The notes under the pieces are model-generated. The model saw only the letters and a list, made by a program, of their open reading frames with translations. It was not told where the DNA came from and ran no database searches. The position numbers were made by a program, and so were the translations under genes. 64,000 nt of DNA from Kutzneria kofuensis (lineage in GTDB: Bacteria; Actinomycetota; Actinomycetes; Mycobacteriales; Pseudonocardiaceae). Shown piece after piece: positions 25,677 to 34,527 of the stretch. Every line of letters begins with the position of its first letter. The first letter of the stretch is position 1. The stretch is from positions 558,001 through 622,000 of the forward strand of contig NZ_JACHIR010000002.1 in assembly GCF_014203355.1 (NCBI RefSeq). The letters run 5' to 3'.

Positions 25677-25925
25677 ATGCTCCGGTGCACACTGCTCGGC
25701 CACCGGCACCGTTTCCACGCGCACGGCGCGACTTTGCGCTGGCAGTGCGAACGCGGGTGCGGCGACGGCGGCAGCAAGGACTACCTGACCGAACGCGAGG
25801 CCGCCATGTTCGCGGCCGCCTTCGACCGTCGCGACCAACTGGGCGAGCGGGCTCCGCTGATCGGGTTGTTCCCGCTGCGGCTGGCCCGGCTGGTGCGCGA
25901 CCATACTCGTCAGCCCACACGCTGA
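25677..25925 (+). CDS. Small Cys/His-containing protein, function unknown
   Basis: This 82-residue basic protein begins MLRCTLLGHRHRF and then has WQCERGCGDGGSKDYLT. The Cys/His spacing (C4, H9, C24, C28) could form a small zinc site, as in short DUF1660-like proteins. The rest is helical and Arg-rich. Codon use is typical for the genome, so it is likely real. No role is known. Confidence 0.55.
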   Translation: MLRCTLLGHRHRFHAHGATLRWQCERGCGDGGSKDYLTEREAAMFAAAFDRRDQLGERAPLIGLFPLRLARLVRDHTRQPTR

Positions 25926-25936
25926 CAGGAGAGCAG

Positions 25937-26067
25937 ATGGCCGAGTTCACCGGCGCCACCGGAACAATCCACTATGGACACTGGGAGCCGGTGACACCGA
26001 GCTCGGTGGTGGTGTCCCGCACCGCGACGAGGTCTACCGCGTGCTGGTGGAGTTCGTCCGAGCCTGA
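25937..26067 (+). pseudogene. Remnant of an alpha/beta-hydrolase (lysophospholipase-like) gene
   Basis: A good ribosome-binding site (AGGAGAG) and ATG start a reading frame MAEFTGATGTIHYGHWEPV, like the N-terminus of monoacylglycerol-lipase-type hydrolases. The frame then changes: in another frame HRDEVYRVLVEFVRA and a stop follow at 26065-26067, like such a protein's C-terminus. The catalytic middle is missing. The simplest reading is a large internal deletion. The similarity rests on short segments. Confidence 0.4.
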
Positions 26068-26119
26068 TGTCACGGTCGCGGCCTACTCGCTCGGGCAGCG
26101 CTGTTGAGGTCCGGGTTGA

Positions 26120-26902
26120 TCAGCTGACCTTGCGCGCCTTCCAGACCTCCTCGACGGGCCACTGCCGCGACCAGCCCGCCGGGGCGTAGTGGAAGAAGGA
26201 GTCGGGCGCGTCCTCGGGCGCGTAGATCTCGATCAGGTCCTCGACCTCGAAGCCGCTGGCGCGCAGCAGGCGAATCATGTCGCCGTGGCTGAGATGGAAC
26301 TCGACGCCGCCGTCATCCCAGGCGAACCGGTGCATGTCCCGCTGCGAGCGCAGCATCCGCTCGGTGGACTTCTCGTTCTCGTCGTCCGGCGCGCACAGCA
26401 TGGAGACCACGCTGTTGCCCAGGAACGCGAGGCGCCCGCCGGGACGGAGCAGCCGCGCCGCCTCCGGGATCCACACGTACGGGTCGCACCAGATCGCCGC
26501 TCCGTACTCGCTGACGGCCAGGTCGAAGGACTCGTCCGGGTACGGCACGTGCTCGGCGTTGCCGTGCAGCAGCGGGAACTCGACGCCGTGCTCGTGCTGC
26601 AACCGCCGGGCGGTCCTGAGCTGCTTCTCGGAGTTGTCGATGCCCACCGGCTTCGCGCCGCGCCGGGCCAGCCACGAGCTCACATAGCCGGTGCCGCAGC
26701 CGAGTTCGATGACGTCCATGCCGCTGACGTCGTTCGGCAGCAGCGGAACCTCGGACTGCGGGGCGTGAAAGACGCCCCACGTCACCTCGTTGTCCCGCCA
26801 CGCCCGCTCGCCGGCGGTCACCCAGCGGTCGGCCATGCCGTCCCAGTACTCGCGGTTGGCCCGAACGTGCTCGGGTAGCTGCTCGGTGGTCATGACCGCC
26901 AT
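26120..26902 (-). CDS. Class I SAM-dependent methyltransferase
   Basis: This 260-residue methyltransferase has motif I VIELGCGTGYVSSWLA, the acidic VGIDNS at the end of strand 2, and the LRPGGRLAFLGNS post-motif. REYWDGMADRWV is the usual N-terminal substrate-side helix. An alternative ATG lies three codons in (MTTEQL). Acceptor unknown. It stands alone, with a terminator hairpin upstream of it that ends the GH16-like transcript. Confidence 0.82.
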   Translation of the reverse strand: MAVMTTEQLPEHVRANREYWDGMADRWVTAGERAWRDNEVTWGVFHAPQSEVPLLPNDVSGMDVIELGCGTGYVSSWLARRGAKPVGIDNSEKQLRTARRLQHEHGVEFPLLHGNAEHVPYPDESFDLAVSEYGAAIWCDPYVWIPEAARLLRPGGRLAFLGNSVVSMLCAPDDENEKSTERMLRSQRDMHRFAWDDGGVEFHLSHGDMIRLLRASGFEVEDLIEIYAPEDAPDSFFHYAPAGWSRQWPVEEVWKARKVS

Positions 26903-26940
26903 GACAGCGGGTCCACGCGAAAGCGGTCAATCGAATTAGT

Positions 26941-26968
26941 CTGCCCCCGCCCGTTCGGGCGGGGGCAG
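26941..26968. terminator. Intrinsic terminator after the GH16-like gene
   Basis: CTGCCCCCGCCCG and its exact complement form a 13-bp stem with a 2-base gap, 6 bases beyond the GH16-like stop codon on the minus strand. There is no long T-run. Confidence 0.75.
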
Positions 26969-26974
26969 ACCGCT

Positions 26975-28369
26975 TCAGTTGGGCACGGTGTCGGTGAAGT
27001 GCGTGCCGGCGGCGTAGTAGCCGGAGACGGCGCTGTCCACCTGGGCCGGGCTCAGCGCCGCGGCGTTGAAGTACACCCAGTTGACCTTCTGGTCCCAGGT
27101 GCGCTGGCCGGTGAACGGCAGGTCGATGAACCACTCGTTGAAGTCGATGGTCATCTTGTCCCGCGGGTAGTACTTCCCGTTGCTGGTGAAGTAGACCTGA
27201 CCGTCCACATAGTACGTGACGGTGCCGTTGGCGACGGTCATCACCAGCGTGTGCCAGCCCTTCAGGCTGGCGACCACGTTGTGCGTGACGCGGTCCATGG
27301 CGTCGGCGCTGTACCAGGTGGTGGTGTAGAGCGTCGGGCCGGGCGCGCCCCAGCCGCCGTTGGGCAGGTACTCGTTGTCCAGCTCGCTGTAGAGCGGCTC
27401 GTCGGGCGTGATCGTGTAGAAGGTCTCGTTGACGTGGTCGCCGTTCGGACCGCTGGTCGGCGCGTCGGTGAAGTACACCCGAGCGGCGTAGGTGCCTTCG
27501 AGGAACTTGCGCTGCACGGTGTCGATCTCGGCCTGCGTGGTGTTCGCGGCGGTGCCGTCGGTCCTGGCCTCCAGCTGCATCACCCGGCCGCCGACCGCGG
27601 TCGAGTCGGACGGGAAGCTGATCGCGTTGGCCGACCACGTGCCGGCGATGCCCGGGCCACCGCCGCCGGTGCGCACGCTCCAGCCGTGCGCGGCGAGCGC
27701 AGGGTCGGATGAGCCGCTGTAGTGGAAGTCGTCGAACAGGGCCGGGCCGCTGGGCGGCGGTCCGCCGGGCGAGGTCGTGGTGGTCGTGGTGGTGGTCGGG
27801 CCGCCGCCGGCCGGGGCGGTGCCGAAGGCCAGCGTGCCGTTGACGTAGGCGGCGACCTTGGTGTTGACGGCGTAGTCGGTGTCGGCCCCGTTGAACGAAT
27901 AGTCGTTGGCCTGGTTGACGTTCTGCCAGTCGGCCCGGTACAGCCGCAGCTGGATGTCGCCGCTGTCCGCGCCGGGGGCGATAGCGCCGCCGGTGAAGCT
28001 GACCTGGAGGTAGTGGTCGGCGGTCGCGGTCGGCGTCGGCAGCGTGCCGATGGTTCCGGTGATGGTGCCGCAGCCGACGACCGCCCAGGCGCAGGCGAAC
28101 ACGTACTGGCTGGTGGTGTCGGCGGTGAAGTAGTAGCGCAGGGTCACCTGGTTCAGCGCCAGCGAGCCGCCGCCGGTGTTGGCGATCTTGAACCAGGGTT
28201 CGGCCTCGCCCGCGCTGGCGGGTGTGGAGGTCTTGTACTGGACGCTGAGCGCGGGCGTCGCGGCCAGCGCGGGATGGATGGCGTAGAGGCTGGCCGCCGC
28301 GCACACCGCCGCGGTCGCGGCGAGAGCGGCGCGGCGGCGGACCCGCGGCCGGGCAGGGCTGTGGTCCAT
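26975..28369 (-). CDS. Secreted CBM3-like/GH16-like carbohydrate-active protein
   Basis: This 464-residue protein starts at the ATG at 28369 (GAGGAGAA site). Residues 1-~42 are a signal peptide with RRRAALAATAAVCAAAS and an ALA cleavage site. Residues ~45-210 resemble a CBM3-type cellulose-binding module (VQYKTSTPASAGEAEPWFKI, LRLYRADWQNVNQANDYS). A Thr/Pro-rich linker follows (TTTTTTTTSPGGPPP). The C-terminal ~220 residues look like a GH16-type jelly roll with ELDNE (Glu329, Asp331, Glu333) at the ExDxE position. It is divergent from the Das-like transporter with a shared operator pair. The polysaccharide cut is not known. Confidence 0.75.
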   Translation of the reverse strand: MDHSPARPRVRRRAALAATAAVCAAASLYAIHPALAATPALSVQYKTSTPASAGEAEPWFKIANTGGGSLALNQVTLRYYFTADTTSQYVFACAWAVVGCGTITGTIGTLPTPTATADHYLQVSFTGGAIAPGADSGDIQLRLYRADWQNVNQANDYSFNGADTDYAVNTKVAAYVNGTLAFGTAPAGGGPTTTTTTTTSPGGPPPSGPALFDDFHYSGSSDPALAAHGWSVRTGGGGPGIAGTWSANAISFPSDSTAVGGRVMQLEARTDGTAANTTQAEIDTVQRKFLEGTYAARVYFTDAPTSGPNGDHVNETFYTITPDEPLYSELDNEYLPNGGWGAPGPTLYTTTWYSADAMDRVTHNVVASLKGWHTLVMTVANGTVTYYVDGQVYFTSNGKYYPRDKMTIDFNEWFIDLPFTGQRTWDQKVNWVYFNAAALSPAQVDSAVSGYYAAGTHFTDTVPN

Positions 28370-28418
28370 CGGTTCTCCTCGGTCGAACGACGCGTGGCGG
28401 CCTCGTCGACACCGGCTT

Positions 28419-28430
28419 ACCAATGGTCAG
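28419..28430. promoter_or_regulatory. Operator-like site 1 (GH16-like side)
   Basis: ACCAATGGTCAG shares the 11-mer ACCAATGGTCA with site 2 and lies 50 bases before the GH16-like start. A further TGGTCAG occurs at 28436-28442. It is a probable binding site of the cluster's GntR regulator. Confidence 0.5.
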
Positions 28431-28493
28431 GTCTTTGGTCAGCCGGATTCCGTACACGGTGAACCTGGTGAGCGACGGTGTCAAGAGCCTTGA

Positions 28494-28510
28494 CATGACC
28501 AATGGTCATG
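28494..28510. promoter_or_regulatory. Operator-like site 2 (transporter side)
   Basis: CATGACCAATGGTCATG is a perfect 8-bp inverted repeat around a central A, 48 bases before the start of the binding-protein gene. The arms resemble GntR/HutC-family operators. The GntR gene at the end of the same operon is the likely reader. Confidence 0.6.
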
Positions 28511-28558
28511 CGGAAGTCTCCGTCGCCAACCGCCCCCGCCGCCCCCGGGAGGATCCCG

Positions 28559-29839
28559 ATGTCCAGACGCAGCACCGCCGCCTCAGCCATGGCCGCCGTC
28601 GCCCTCGCCGTCTCCGCCTGCGGCGCCGGTTCGGCCGAGAACGCGTCCCAGGGCAAGGCCATCACCGTCTGGCTGATGGACGGCGATCTCAGCGACAAGG
28701 CCGTCGCCGCGATCAACACCGCGTTCGAGAAGGCCACCGGGGCCACGGTGACGGTGCAGGTCCAGGAGTGGGACAACATCAACACCAAGATCAGCACCGC
28801 GCTGGCCCAGGACAGCACCCCGGACGTGCTGGAGATCGGCAACACCGACGTGCCGCTGTTCGCCGCCAACGGTGCGCTGGCCGACCTCACCGACCACAAG
28901 GCCGATCTGTCGGCCGGTCAGGCGTGGCTGCCGGGGCTGGCCGGGCCGGCCACCGTGGACGGCAAGATCTACGCGGCCCCGCTGTTCGCCGGCAACCGCG
29001 CGGTCATCTACCGCAAGTCGATCTGGGCCAAGGCCGGCGTCACCGCGCCGCCGGCCACCTTCGCCGAACTGACCGCCGACCTGGACAAGGTCAAGGCGGC
29101 CAACCCCGATCCGGCGTTCGCCGCGTTCAACTTCCCGGGCCAGTACTGGTACGGGGCCCTGCAGTTCGTCTGGGACGCCGGTGGACAACTGGCCACACAG
29201 GACGGTCGCAAGTGGACCGGAGCGCTGGAGAAGCCGGCCGCGCAGCAGGGGCTCAAGGCGTGGCAGCAGTTCCAGAACACGTATTCCGGCGCGGCCTCGC
29301 GCAACGTCGACACGAAGGCGCCGGACCAGGCGGCCATGTTCGCCCAGGGCGCGACCTCGGCGATCCTCGACACCAGCGTGAACACCATCCTCAAGGACAA
29401 CCCGTCGATCAAGGACGACATCGGCACCTTCCCGTTCCCCAGTGCCACTGCCGGCCGGACGCAGCCGGTGTTCCTCGGCGGCTCCGACCTCGGCGTCGCG
29501 GCCAAGTCCCGCAACCAGGACCTGGCGCTGGCCTACCTGAAGGCCGCGGCCGACCCGGCCGTGCAGCGCTCGGCGATCGCCGGCATCGACGGCTGGACCC
29601 CGGTCTCCACGCAGGTCATCGACCAGGTGACGCCGTCGCTGCCGCCGCTGAGCGCCGCGTTCTTCGCCGCCGCCAAGTCCTCCGGCAGCACGCCGGCCAC
29701 CCCGGGCTGGGCCACCGTCGAGAGCGACAAGTCGATCAACACCTTCTTCGCCGACATCGCCACCGGCCGCAAGTCGGTCGCCGACGCGGCCAGGGACTTC
29801 GACGCGCACCTCGACCAGGCCCTGAACGCGGCGCGATGA
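28559..29839 (+). CDS. Extracellular sugar-binding lipoprotein (DasA-like)
   Basis: The ATG at 28559 follows GGGAGGA and gives 426 residues. The signal sequence MSRRSTAASAMAAVALAVSA ends in a lipobox (VSAC), so the mature protein is anchored by lipid outside the cell. The rest is a type 1 solute-binding fold: ITVWLMDGDLSDKAV, DVLEIGNTDVPLF and AAPLFAGNRAVIYRK. Gene order (binding protein, two permeases, GH20 enzyme) matches the Streptomyces dasABCD N,N'-diacetylchitobiose uptake operon. No ATPase is encoded, as in das, where a shared MsiK-type ATPase serves. The frame opens 57 bases upstream, but that part overlaps the operator. Confidence 0.82.
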   Translation: MSRRSTAASAMAAVALAVSACGAGSAENASQGKAITVWLMDGDLSDKAVAAINTAFEKATGATVTVQVQEWDNINTKISTALAQDSTPDVLEIGNTDVPLFAANGALADLTDHKADLSAGQAWLPGLAGPATVDGKIYAAPLFAGNRAVIYRKSIWAKAGVTAPPATFAELTADLDKVKAANPDPAFAAFNFPGQYWYGALQFVWDAGGQLATQDGRKWTGALEKPAAQQGLKAWQQFQNTYSGAASRNVDTKAPDQAAMFAQGATSAILDTSVNTILKDNPSIKDDIGTFPFPSATAGRTQPVFLGGSDLGVAAKSRNQDLALAYLKAAADPAVQRSAIAGIDGWTPVSTQVIDQVTPSLPPLSAAFFAAAKSSGSTPATPGWATVESDKSINTFFADIATGRKSVADAARDFDAHLDQALNAAR

Positions 29840-30801
29840 GCGCCCTCCGGACGTCATCGCCGGCAGCAGCGATGACACCAGTCGCCGGCGCCGAACCACC
29901 GCCCCGGCGCCGGCGACGCCCCCTCCTGCCCTACGGCCTGCTGGCCCCCGCGGCCGCCGTGCTGGCCCTGGTGCTCGGCTACCCGCTGGCCCGGCTGGTG
30001 GTCATCTCGGTGCAGGACTACGGGCTGCGGTCGCTGTTCACCGGCACCGTCGGCTGGGCCGGCCTCGCGAACTACCTGGCGGTGCTGGGATCGCCGGATC
30101 TCGGGCCGGTTCTGGCGCGCAGCATCGGTTTCTGCGCCGCGCTGATGGTCGGCACGCTGGTCATCGGCCTCGCGGTCGCATTGCTGATGGGCCGGCTCGG
30201 GCGGCGGATGCGGGCGGCGGTGATGTTCGCGCTGATCGCCGCCTGGGCCATCCCGAACGTGGCGTCCACGCTGGTGTGGCAGTGGCTGTTCCAGCCGGTG
30301 TACGGCGTGCTGAACTGGCTGCTCAGCCGCGTCGGCGTGCTCGGCGACCTCACCCAGCACGACTGGACGACGTCGGCGTTCTCCGCGTTCGCGCTGGTGT
30401 GGCTGCTGGTGGTGTGGCAGTCGGTGCCGTTCGTGGCGCTGACCCTGCACGCCGGCCTGACGCAGATCCCCCGCTCCTACTACGAGGCGGCGGCCATCGA
30501 CGGCGCCGGCCCGGTGCGGGTGTTCGCCACCATCACGCTGCCGTTCCTGCGGCCCGTCCTGGGCCTGGTCACCATCCTGTCGGTGATCTGGGACTTCACC
30601 GTGTTCAACCAGATCTGGATCCTCACCCAAGGCGGTCCCAGCGGGCAGACCACGACGCTGGGCATCTGGACGTTCACCACGGCGTTCAGCAAGAACTCGT
30701 TCGGCCAGGGCGGCGCGATCGCCGTGGTGTCGGTGCTGCTGTTGCTCGCGATGACCGCGGTGTACGTGCGCCGGCTCGTCCGCTCCGGGGAGACGCTATG
30801 A
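29836..30801 (+). CDS. ABC sugar transporter permease (DasB-like)
   Basis: This 321-residue inner-membrane permease has about six helices. The EAA loop, which contacts the ATPase, is YYEAAAIDGAGPVRVFATIT. PFLRPVLGLVTILSVIWDFTVF follows as in MalF-type sugar permeases. The start overlaps the binding-protein stop (ATGA) and its own stop overlaps the next permease (ATGA). Confidence 0.85.
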   Translation: MSALRTSSPAAAMTPVAGAEPPPRRRRRPLLPYGLLAPAAAVLALVLGYPLARLVVISVQDYGLRSLFTGTVGWAGLANYLAVLGSPDLGPVLARSIGFCAALMVGTLVIGLAVALLMGRLGRRMRAAVMFALIAAWAIPNVASTLVWQWLFQPVYGVLNWLLSRVGVLGDLTQHDWTTSAFSAFALVWLLVVWQSVPFVALTLHAGLTQIPRSYYEAAAIDGAGPVRVFATITLPFLRPVLGLVTILSVIWDFTVFNQIWILTQGGPSGQTTTLGIWTFTTAFSKNSFGQGGAIAVVSVLLLLAMTAVYVRRLVRSGETL

Positions 30802-31610
30802 GGATTGCTCGCAACGCGGCGGCGACGCTGTTCTGTGCGGTATGGCTGTTCCCGGTGTACTGGATGGTGAATACGGCATTCAAGCCGTACGGGGACATCC
30901 TCAGCGCCACGCCGCGGTTCCTGCCGTTCCCGTTCACGGTGGCCAACTTCGCCGATGCCATCGGAAAACCGGGTTTCCTCCACGATCTCGGAAACAGCGT
31001 TCTCGTCACCGGCGCGGTGGTGGTCGTGGCGATCGTCGTGGCGTTCCTGGCCGCGACCGCGCTGACCCGGTTCCGCTTCCCCGGCCGGCGCGGCTTCCTC
31101 ATCGCGGTGCTGGTGGTGCAGATGGTTCCCGTGCCGGCACTGGTGATTCCGCTGTTCCTGAGCCTGAAATCGGTGCACCTGCTCGACACGTTCCTCGGGC
31201 TGGGCCTCACCTACGTGGCGCTGGTGCTGCCGTTCACCATCTGGACCCTGCGCGGGTTCCTGCAGGGCATCCCGGTGGAGCTGGAGGAGGCGGCAATGGT
31301 CGACGGCGCCGGTCGCGGCACCGTGATCCGTCGGATCCTGCTGCCGCTGGTGCTTCCCGGCATCATCGCCACCAGCGTGTTCGCGTTCATCACGGCCTGG
31401 AACGACTTCCTGTTCGCATACGTGATCATGAAGGACCAGTCGGGCTACACGCTGCCGGTGTGGCTGGTCTCGTTCAGCACGAGCACCGGCACCGACTACG
31501 GCGGCCTGATCGCCGCCTCCACCCTGTTCGCCCTGCCGGTGGTGGTGTTCTTCGCCCTCGTGCAGCGGCGGCTGGTGGAGGGCATGACCGCGGGGGCGGT
31601 GAAGGGCTAG
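30798..31610 (+). CDS. ABC sugar transporter permease (DasC-like)
   Basis: This 270-residue MalG-type permease has the EAA loop ELEEAAMVDGAGRGTVIRRI and FAFITAWNDFLFAYVIM. It pairs with the upstream permease. It is translationally coupled to it and ends 3 bases before the GH20 start. Confidence 0.85.
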   Translation: MRIARNAAATLFCAVWLFPVYWMVNTAFKPYGDILSATPRFLPFPFTVANFADAIGKPGFLHDLGNSVLVTGAVVVVAIVVAFLAATALTRFRFPGRRGFLIAVLVVQMVPVPALVIPLFLSLKSVHLLDTFLGLGLTYVALVLPFTIWTLRGFLQGIPVELEEAAMVDGAGRGTVIRRILLPLVLPGIIATSVFAFITAWNDFLFAYVIMKDQSGYTLPVWLVSFSTSTGTDYGGLIAASTLFALPVVVFFALVQRRLVEGMTAGAVKG

Positions 31611-31613
31611 CCG

Positions 31614-33086
31614 ATGATCATTCCCAGTCCCAGTCAGGTGGAACGGCGACCGGGCACCTTCCCGTTGCGCCCCAACCTGCGGATCAGCTGCGGCCCCGGC
31701 GCCGAGCGGGCCGGCGACCTGCTCGCCGGCTACCTCGGCCTGCGCGGCGGCAACGGCTTCGCGCCGTCGATCTGGCTCGAACTGGCCAGCCGTGGCCCCG
31801 GCCCCGAGGGCTACCAGCTGGACATCCGGCCACACCAGGTGCTGCTGTCCGCCACCGCCGAGGCGGGTCTGCTCAACGGCGTGCAGACGCTGCGGAGCCT
31901 GGCGTCGCAAGAAAACCTGCCGTGCCTGCGGATTCGCGACGTGCCGCGGCTGCCGTGGCGGGGAGTGCTGCTCGACGTGGCCCGCCACCACATGCCGTTG
32001 GAGTTCCTGCACCAATTCGTCGACGTGATGGCGCTGCACAAGCTGAACGTGCTGCACCTGCACCTGACCGACGACCAGGGCTGGCGCATCGAGATCGACG
32101 GCTGGCCGCGGCTGGTCGACGTGGGCGCGTGGCGGCCGGAGAGCATGGTCGGCCCGGCCGGCAGCAGCCGGTTCGACGGCGTGCCGCACGGCGGCTACTA
32201 CACCCAGGCCGAGCTGCGGGAGCTGGTGCGGTGCGCCGCCGACCGCGGTGTGACCATCGTGCCGGAGATCGAGATGCCCGGGCACGTGCGGGCGGCTTTG
32301 GCGGCGTATCCCGAACTGGGCAACTTCCCCGAGCGGCGGCTGCCGGTGTGGACGAGTTGGGGCATCAGCGAGGACATCCTCGGCGTGCACGACACCGCGC
32401 TGGCGTTCTGCCGTGAGGTGCTGCGCCAGGTCGCCGACGTGTTCCCGGCCCCGTACGTGCACATCGGCGGCGACGAGTGCCCGACGACGCAGTGGGCGAC
32501 CGCCCCGTCGGCGCTGGCCCGCGCCGCCGAACTGGGGTTCGACGACCCGAGCCGGCTGCACGGCTGGTTCCTCGGCCAGATGCGGGACACGCTCCGTGAC
32601 CTGGGGCGGACGGCCGTGTGCTGGGCCGAGACCGGCCAGCACGCCGGCGACATGCCGCCGGGCATGGTGCTCGCCGCGTGGCGGGACGCCGCCCACGGGG
32701 CGTCGGCCGTCGACGACGGGCATCAGGTGATCATGGCCCCGCACCGGTCGACGTACCTCGACTACCGGCAGGAGAAGCCGCCCGGGCACTCGGGGATCGT
32801 CACGACGGTGGCCGACGTGTACCGGTTCGACCCGCTGGCCGGCGGGCTGCCGGTGGCCGTCGGCGACCGGCCCGGGGTGCTCGGCGCGCAGGCCCAGCTG
32901 TGGACCGAGCTCGCGCCGACGCCCGACCACGTGCGGCGGCTGGCGTTCCCCCGGCTGTGCGCGTTCGCCGACACGGCCTGGCGCTCGACCGCTCCCGACT
33001 ACGATGACTTCCGGCGCCGGTTGGCCGACCAGCTCGACCTGCTCCACGCCCTGAACGCCCTCCCTACGACCGAAACGACGCCGTGA
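31614..33086 (+). CDS. GH20 beta-N-acetylhexosaminidase (DasD-like)
   Basis: This 490-residue enzyme has no signal peptide and so acts in the cytoplasm on imported sugars. An N-terminal GH20b-type domain is followed by the barrel: GVLLDVARHHMPLEFL, NVLHLHLTDDQGWRIEI, VPEIEMPGH and the catalytic pair Asp287-Glu288 in HIGGDECP. WAETGQHAGDMPP and AQAQLWTE complete the site. It should split beta-linked GlcNAc from chitobiose-like oligosaccharides by substrate-assisted catalysis. It overlaps the GntR start by 4 bases (GTGA). Confidence 0.88.
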   Translation: MIIPSPSQVERRPGTFPLRPNLRISCGPGAERAGDLLAGYLGLRGGNGFAPSIWLELASRGPGPEGYQLDIRPHQVLLSATAEAGLLNGVQTLRSLASQENLPCLRIRDVPRLPWRGVLLDVARHHMPLEFLHQFVDVMALHKLNVLHLHLTDDQGWRIEIDGWPRLVDVGAWRPESMVGPAGSSRFDGVPHGGYYTQAELRELVRCAADRGVTIVPEIEMPGHVRAALAAYPELGNFPERRLPVWTSWGISEDILGVHDTALAFCREVLRQVADVFPAPYVHIGGDECPTTQWATAPSALARAAELGFDDPSRLHGWFLGQMRDTLRDLGRTAVCWAETGQHAGDMPPGMVLAAWRDAAHGASAVDDGHQVIMAPHRSTYLDYRQEKPPGHSGIVTTVADVYRFDPLAGGLPVAVGDRPGVLGAQAQLWTELAPTPDHVRRLAFPRLCAFADTAWRSTAPDYDDFRRRLADQLDLLHALNALPTTETTP

Positions 33087-33820
33087 CAGCTGAGCCGCTC
33101 GACCCCCGGAAATCGCCCAAGCGGGACGTCGTCCGCCGGCACATCCTCGGGCTGATCGAGAACACCCGCCCCGGCACCGGCCTGGCGTCCGAGCGGGACC
33201 TGGCGCAGCAGCTCGGCGTGTCCCGGCCGACCGTCCGGGCCGCCCTCGACGAGCTCACCCGCGACGGCTTCCTGGTCCGGCAGCGCGGGCGCGGCACGTT
33301 CACCAGCCCGCACAAGGTCACCCAGGAGCTCGCCGGCTCCGCCGGCATGACCGTGCCGCCGGCCGAGGGCGACTGGACCAGCTGGGTCGTCACCTTCGAC
33401 GTCTCCCCCGCGCTGCCGCCGACCGCCGCCCGCCTCGAACTCGACGCCGGCGACCCGGCGCTGCGCGTCACCCGGGTGCGGCTCGTCGACGACGAGCCGA
33501 TCGCCATCGAACGCCTCGAACTGCCCGCCGCCATCGTCCCCGGGCTGCAGCCGTCCGACATGGAATCCGGCAACTTCTACCGGCTGCTGCGGGAACGCTT
33601 CGGCGTGCGCGTGTCGGAGGCCGTGCAGAGCATCGAGCCGTCCTTCACCAACCCCGAGCAGGCCGAACTCCTCGACGTCCCGGTGTACTCGCCGCTGCTG
33701 CAGATCGAGCGGACCACCCGCGACACCACCGGCCGGGTCGTGGAGGTCACCCGGTCCGTGTACCGCGGCGACCGGTACCGCATCACCTCGACGCTGCGGT
33801 TCGACGACACGTCCGGCTAG
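33083..33820 (+). CDS. GntR/HutC family transcriptional regulator
   Basis: This 245-residue protein has an N-terminal winged helix (LASERDLAQQLGVSRPTVRAAL, then FLVRQRGRGTF) and a C-terminal UTRA ligand domain (residues ~85-240). It ends the transporter operon, whereas dasR in Streptomyces lies divergent from dasA. It probably controls this cluster through the two ACCAATGGTCA sites. A phosphorylated amino sugar is a likely ligand by family analogy. Confidence 0.85.
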   Translation: MTAEPLDPRKSPKRDVVRRHILGLIENTRPGTGLASERDLAQQLGVSRPTVRAALDELTRDGFLVRQRGRGTFTSPHKVTQELAGSAGMTVPPAEGDWTSWVVTFDVSPALPPTAARLELDAGDPALRVTRVRLVDDEPIAIERLELPAAIVPGLQPSDMESGNFYRLLRERFGVRVSEAVQSIEPSFTNPEQAELLDVPVYSPLLQIERTTRDTTGRVVEVTRSVYRGDRYRITSTLRFDDTSG

Positions 33821-34476
33821 GACCTCTTGGCGAACTCCAGCAGGGGACGCATCACCGACACGTCCACCCCGGTGCTGCGCAGGGCGACGATGATCTGGGC
33901 CGCGCGGCGGTACTCCTGCTCGTTGGCGGGACGGTAGATGCCGGGTTGGAACTGGGCGACGGGGATGGTCGTGGGGCGGACGCGGACGTTGGTCTCGTCC
34001 CGCCACGCCCGGCAGTCGGCTTGGACGGCCTTGGCGTCGAGACCGGTGACCCAGACGAATCGGACCCGGCCGGCATCCTGGTCGTCCTCGACCCACAGCG
34101 TGTTCGGCGAGATGGGGTTGACCGGCGCGGGGGCGGGCGGCGGCGGGGCCTGCGCGGCGCGGCGGGAAAACCGGCCGCTGGCGGCCGGCGGCGGGGCGGC
34201 CAGCGGGGCGCCGATGAGCACGGCGTCGAGGTCGGCGGCGGCGCGCAGCAGCGTGCCGTAGTCGACCTGCCCACCGACGGCCTGGATCTGCTGGATCACC
34301 GTGCGGGCGAGGTCCACCGCGGGATGCGGCCCGAGGCCCCGGTCCAGCACGTCGACCTCGGCGGCCGCGGCGTCCAGGGCGTCGGCGAGCCGGCGGAACT
34401 CGTCGGCCGCACGGCGGACCGGAGCCTGCACGGCACGGCGGAACACCGCCGGCCCGGACACGTTGTCGATGGTCAT
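33817..34476 (-). CDS. Protein of unknown function
   Basis: This 219-residue protein has an ATG at 34476. The N-terminal half is helical (FRRLADALDAAAAEVDVLDRG) and is followed by a Pro/Ala-rich linker (APPPPAPAPVNP). A C-terminal alpha/beta part contains NTLWVEDDQDAGRVRFVWVTG and a helix ending LLEFAKRS. Its stop overlaps that of the GntR gene. No family is recognised. Codon bias is normal, so it is likely expressed. Confidence 0.6.
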   Translation of the reverse strand: MTIDNVSGPAVFRRAVQAPVRRAADEFRRLADALDAAAAEVDVLDRGLGPHPAVDLARTVIQQIQAVGGQVDYGTLLRAAADLDAVLIGAPLAAPPPAASGRFSRRAAQAPPPPAPAPVNPISPNTLWVEDDQDAGRVRFVWVTGLDAKAVQADCRAWRDETNVRVRPTTIPVAQFQPGIYRPANEQEYRRAAQIIVALRSTGVDVSVMRPLLEFAKRS

Positions 34477-34527
34477 GGGTGTCAGGTTAGGAGAGGATCG
34501 CGTGGGTCCCGAGTCAAGGAGGTTCCG

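Noticed and set aside
30480-33047. Long minus-strand frame opposite the permease and GH20 genes
   Set aside because: The plus-strand genes have clear domains, overlaps and catalytic residues; the opposite frame is His/Gln/Arg-rich noise.
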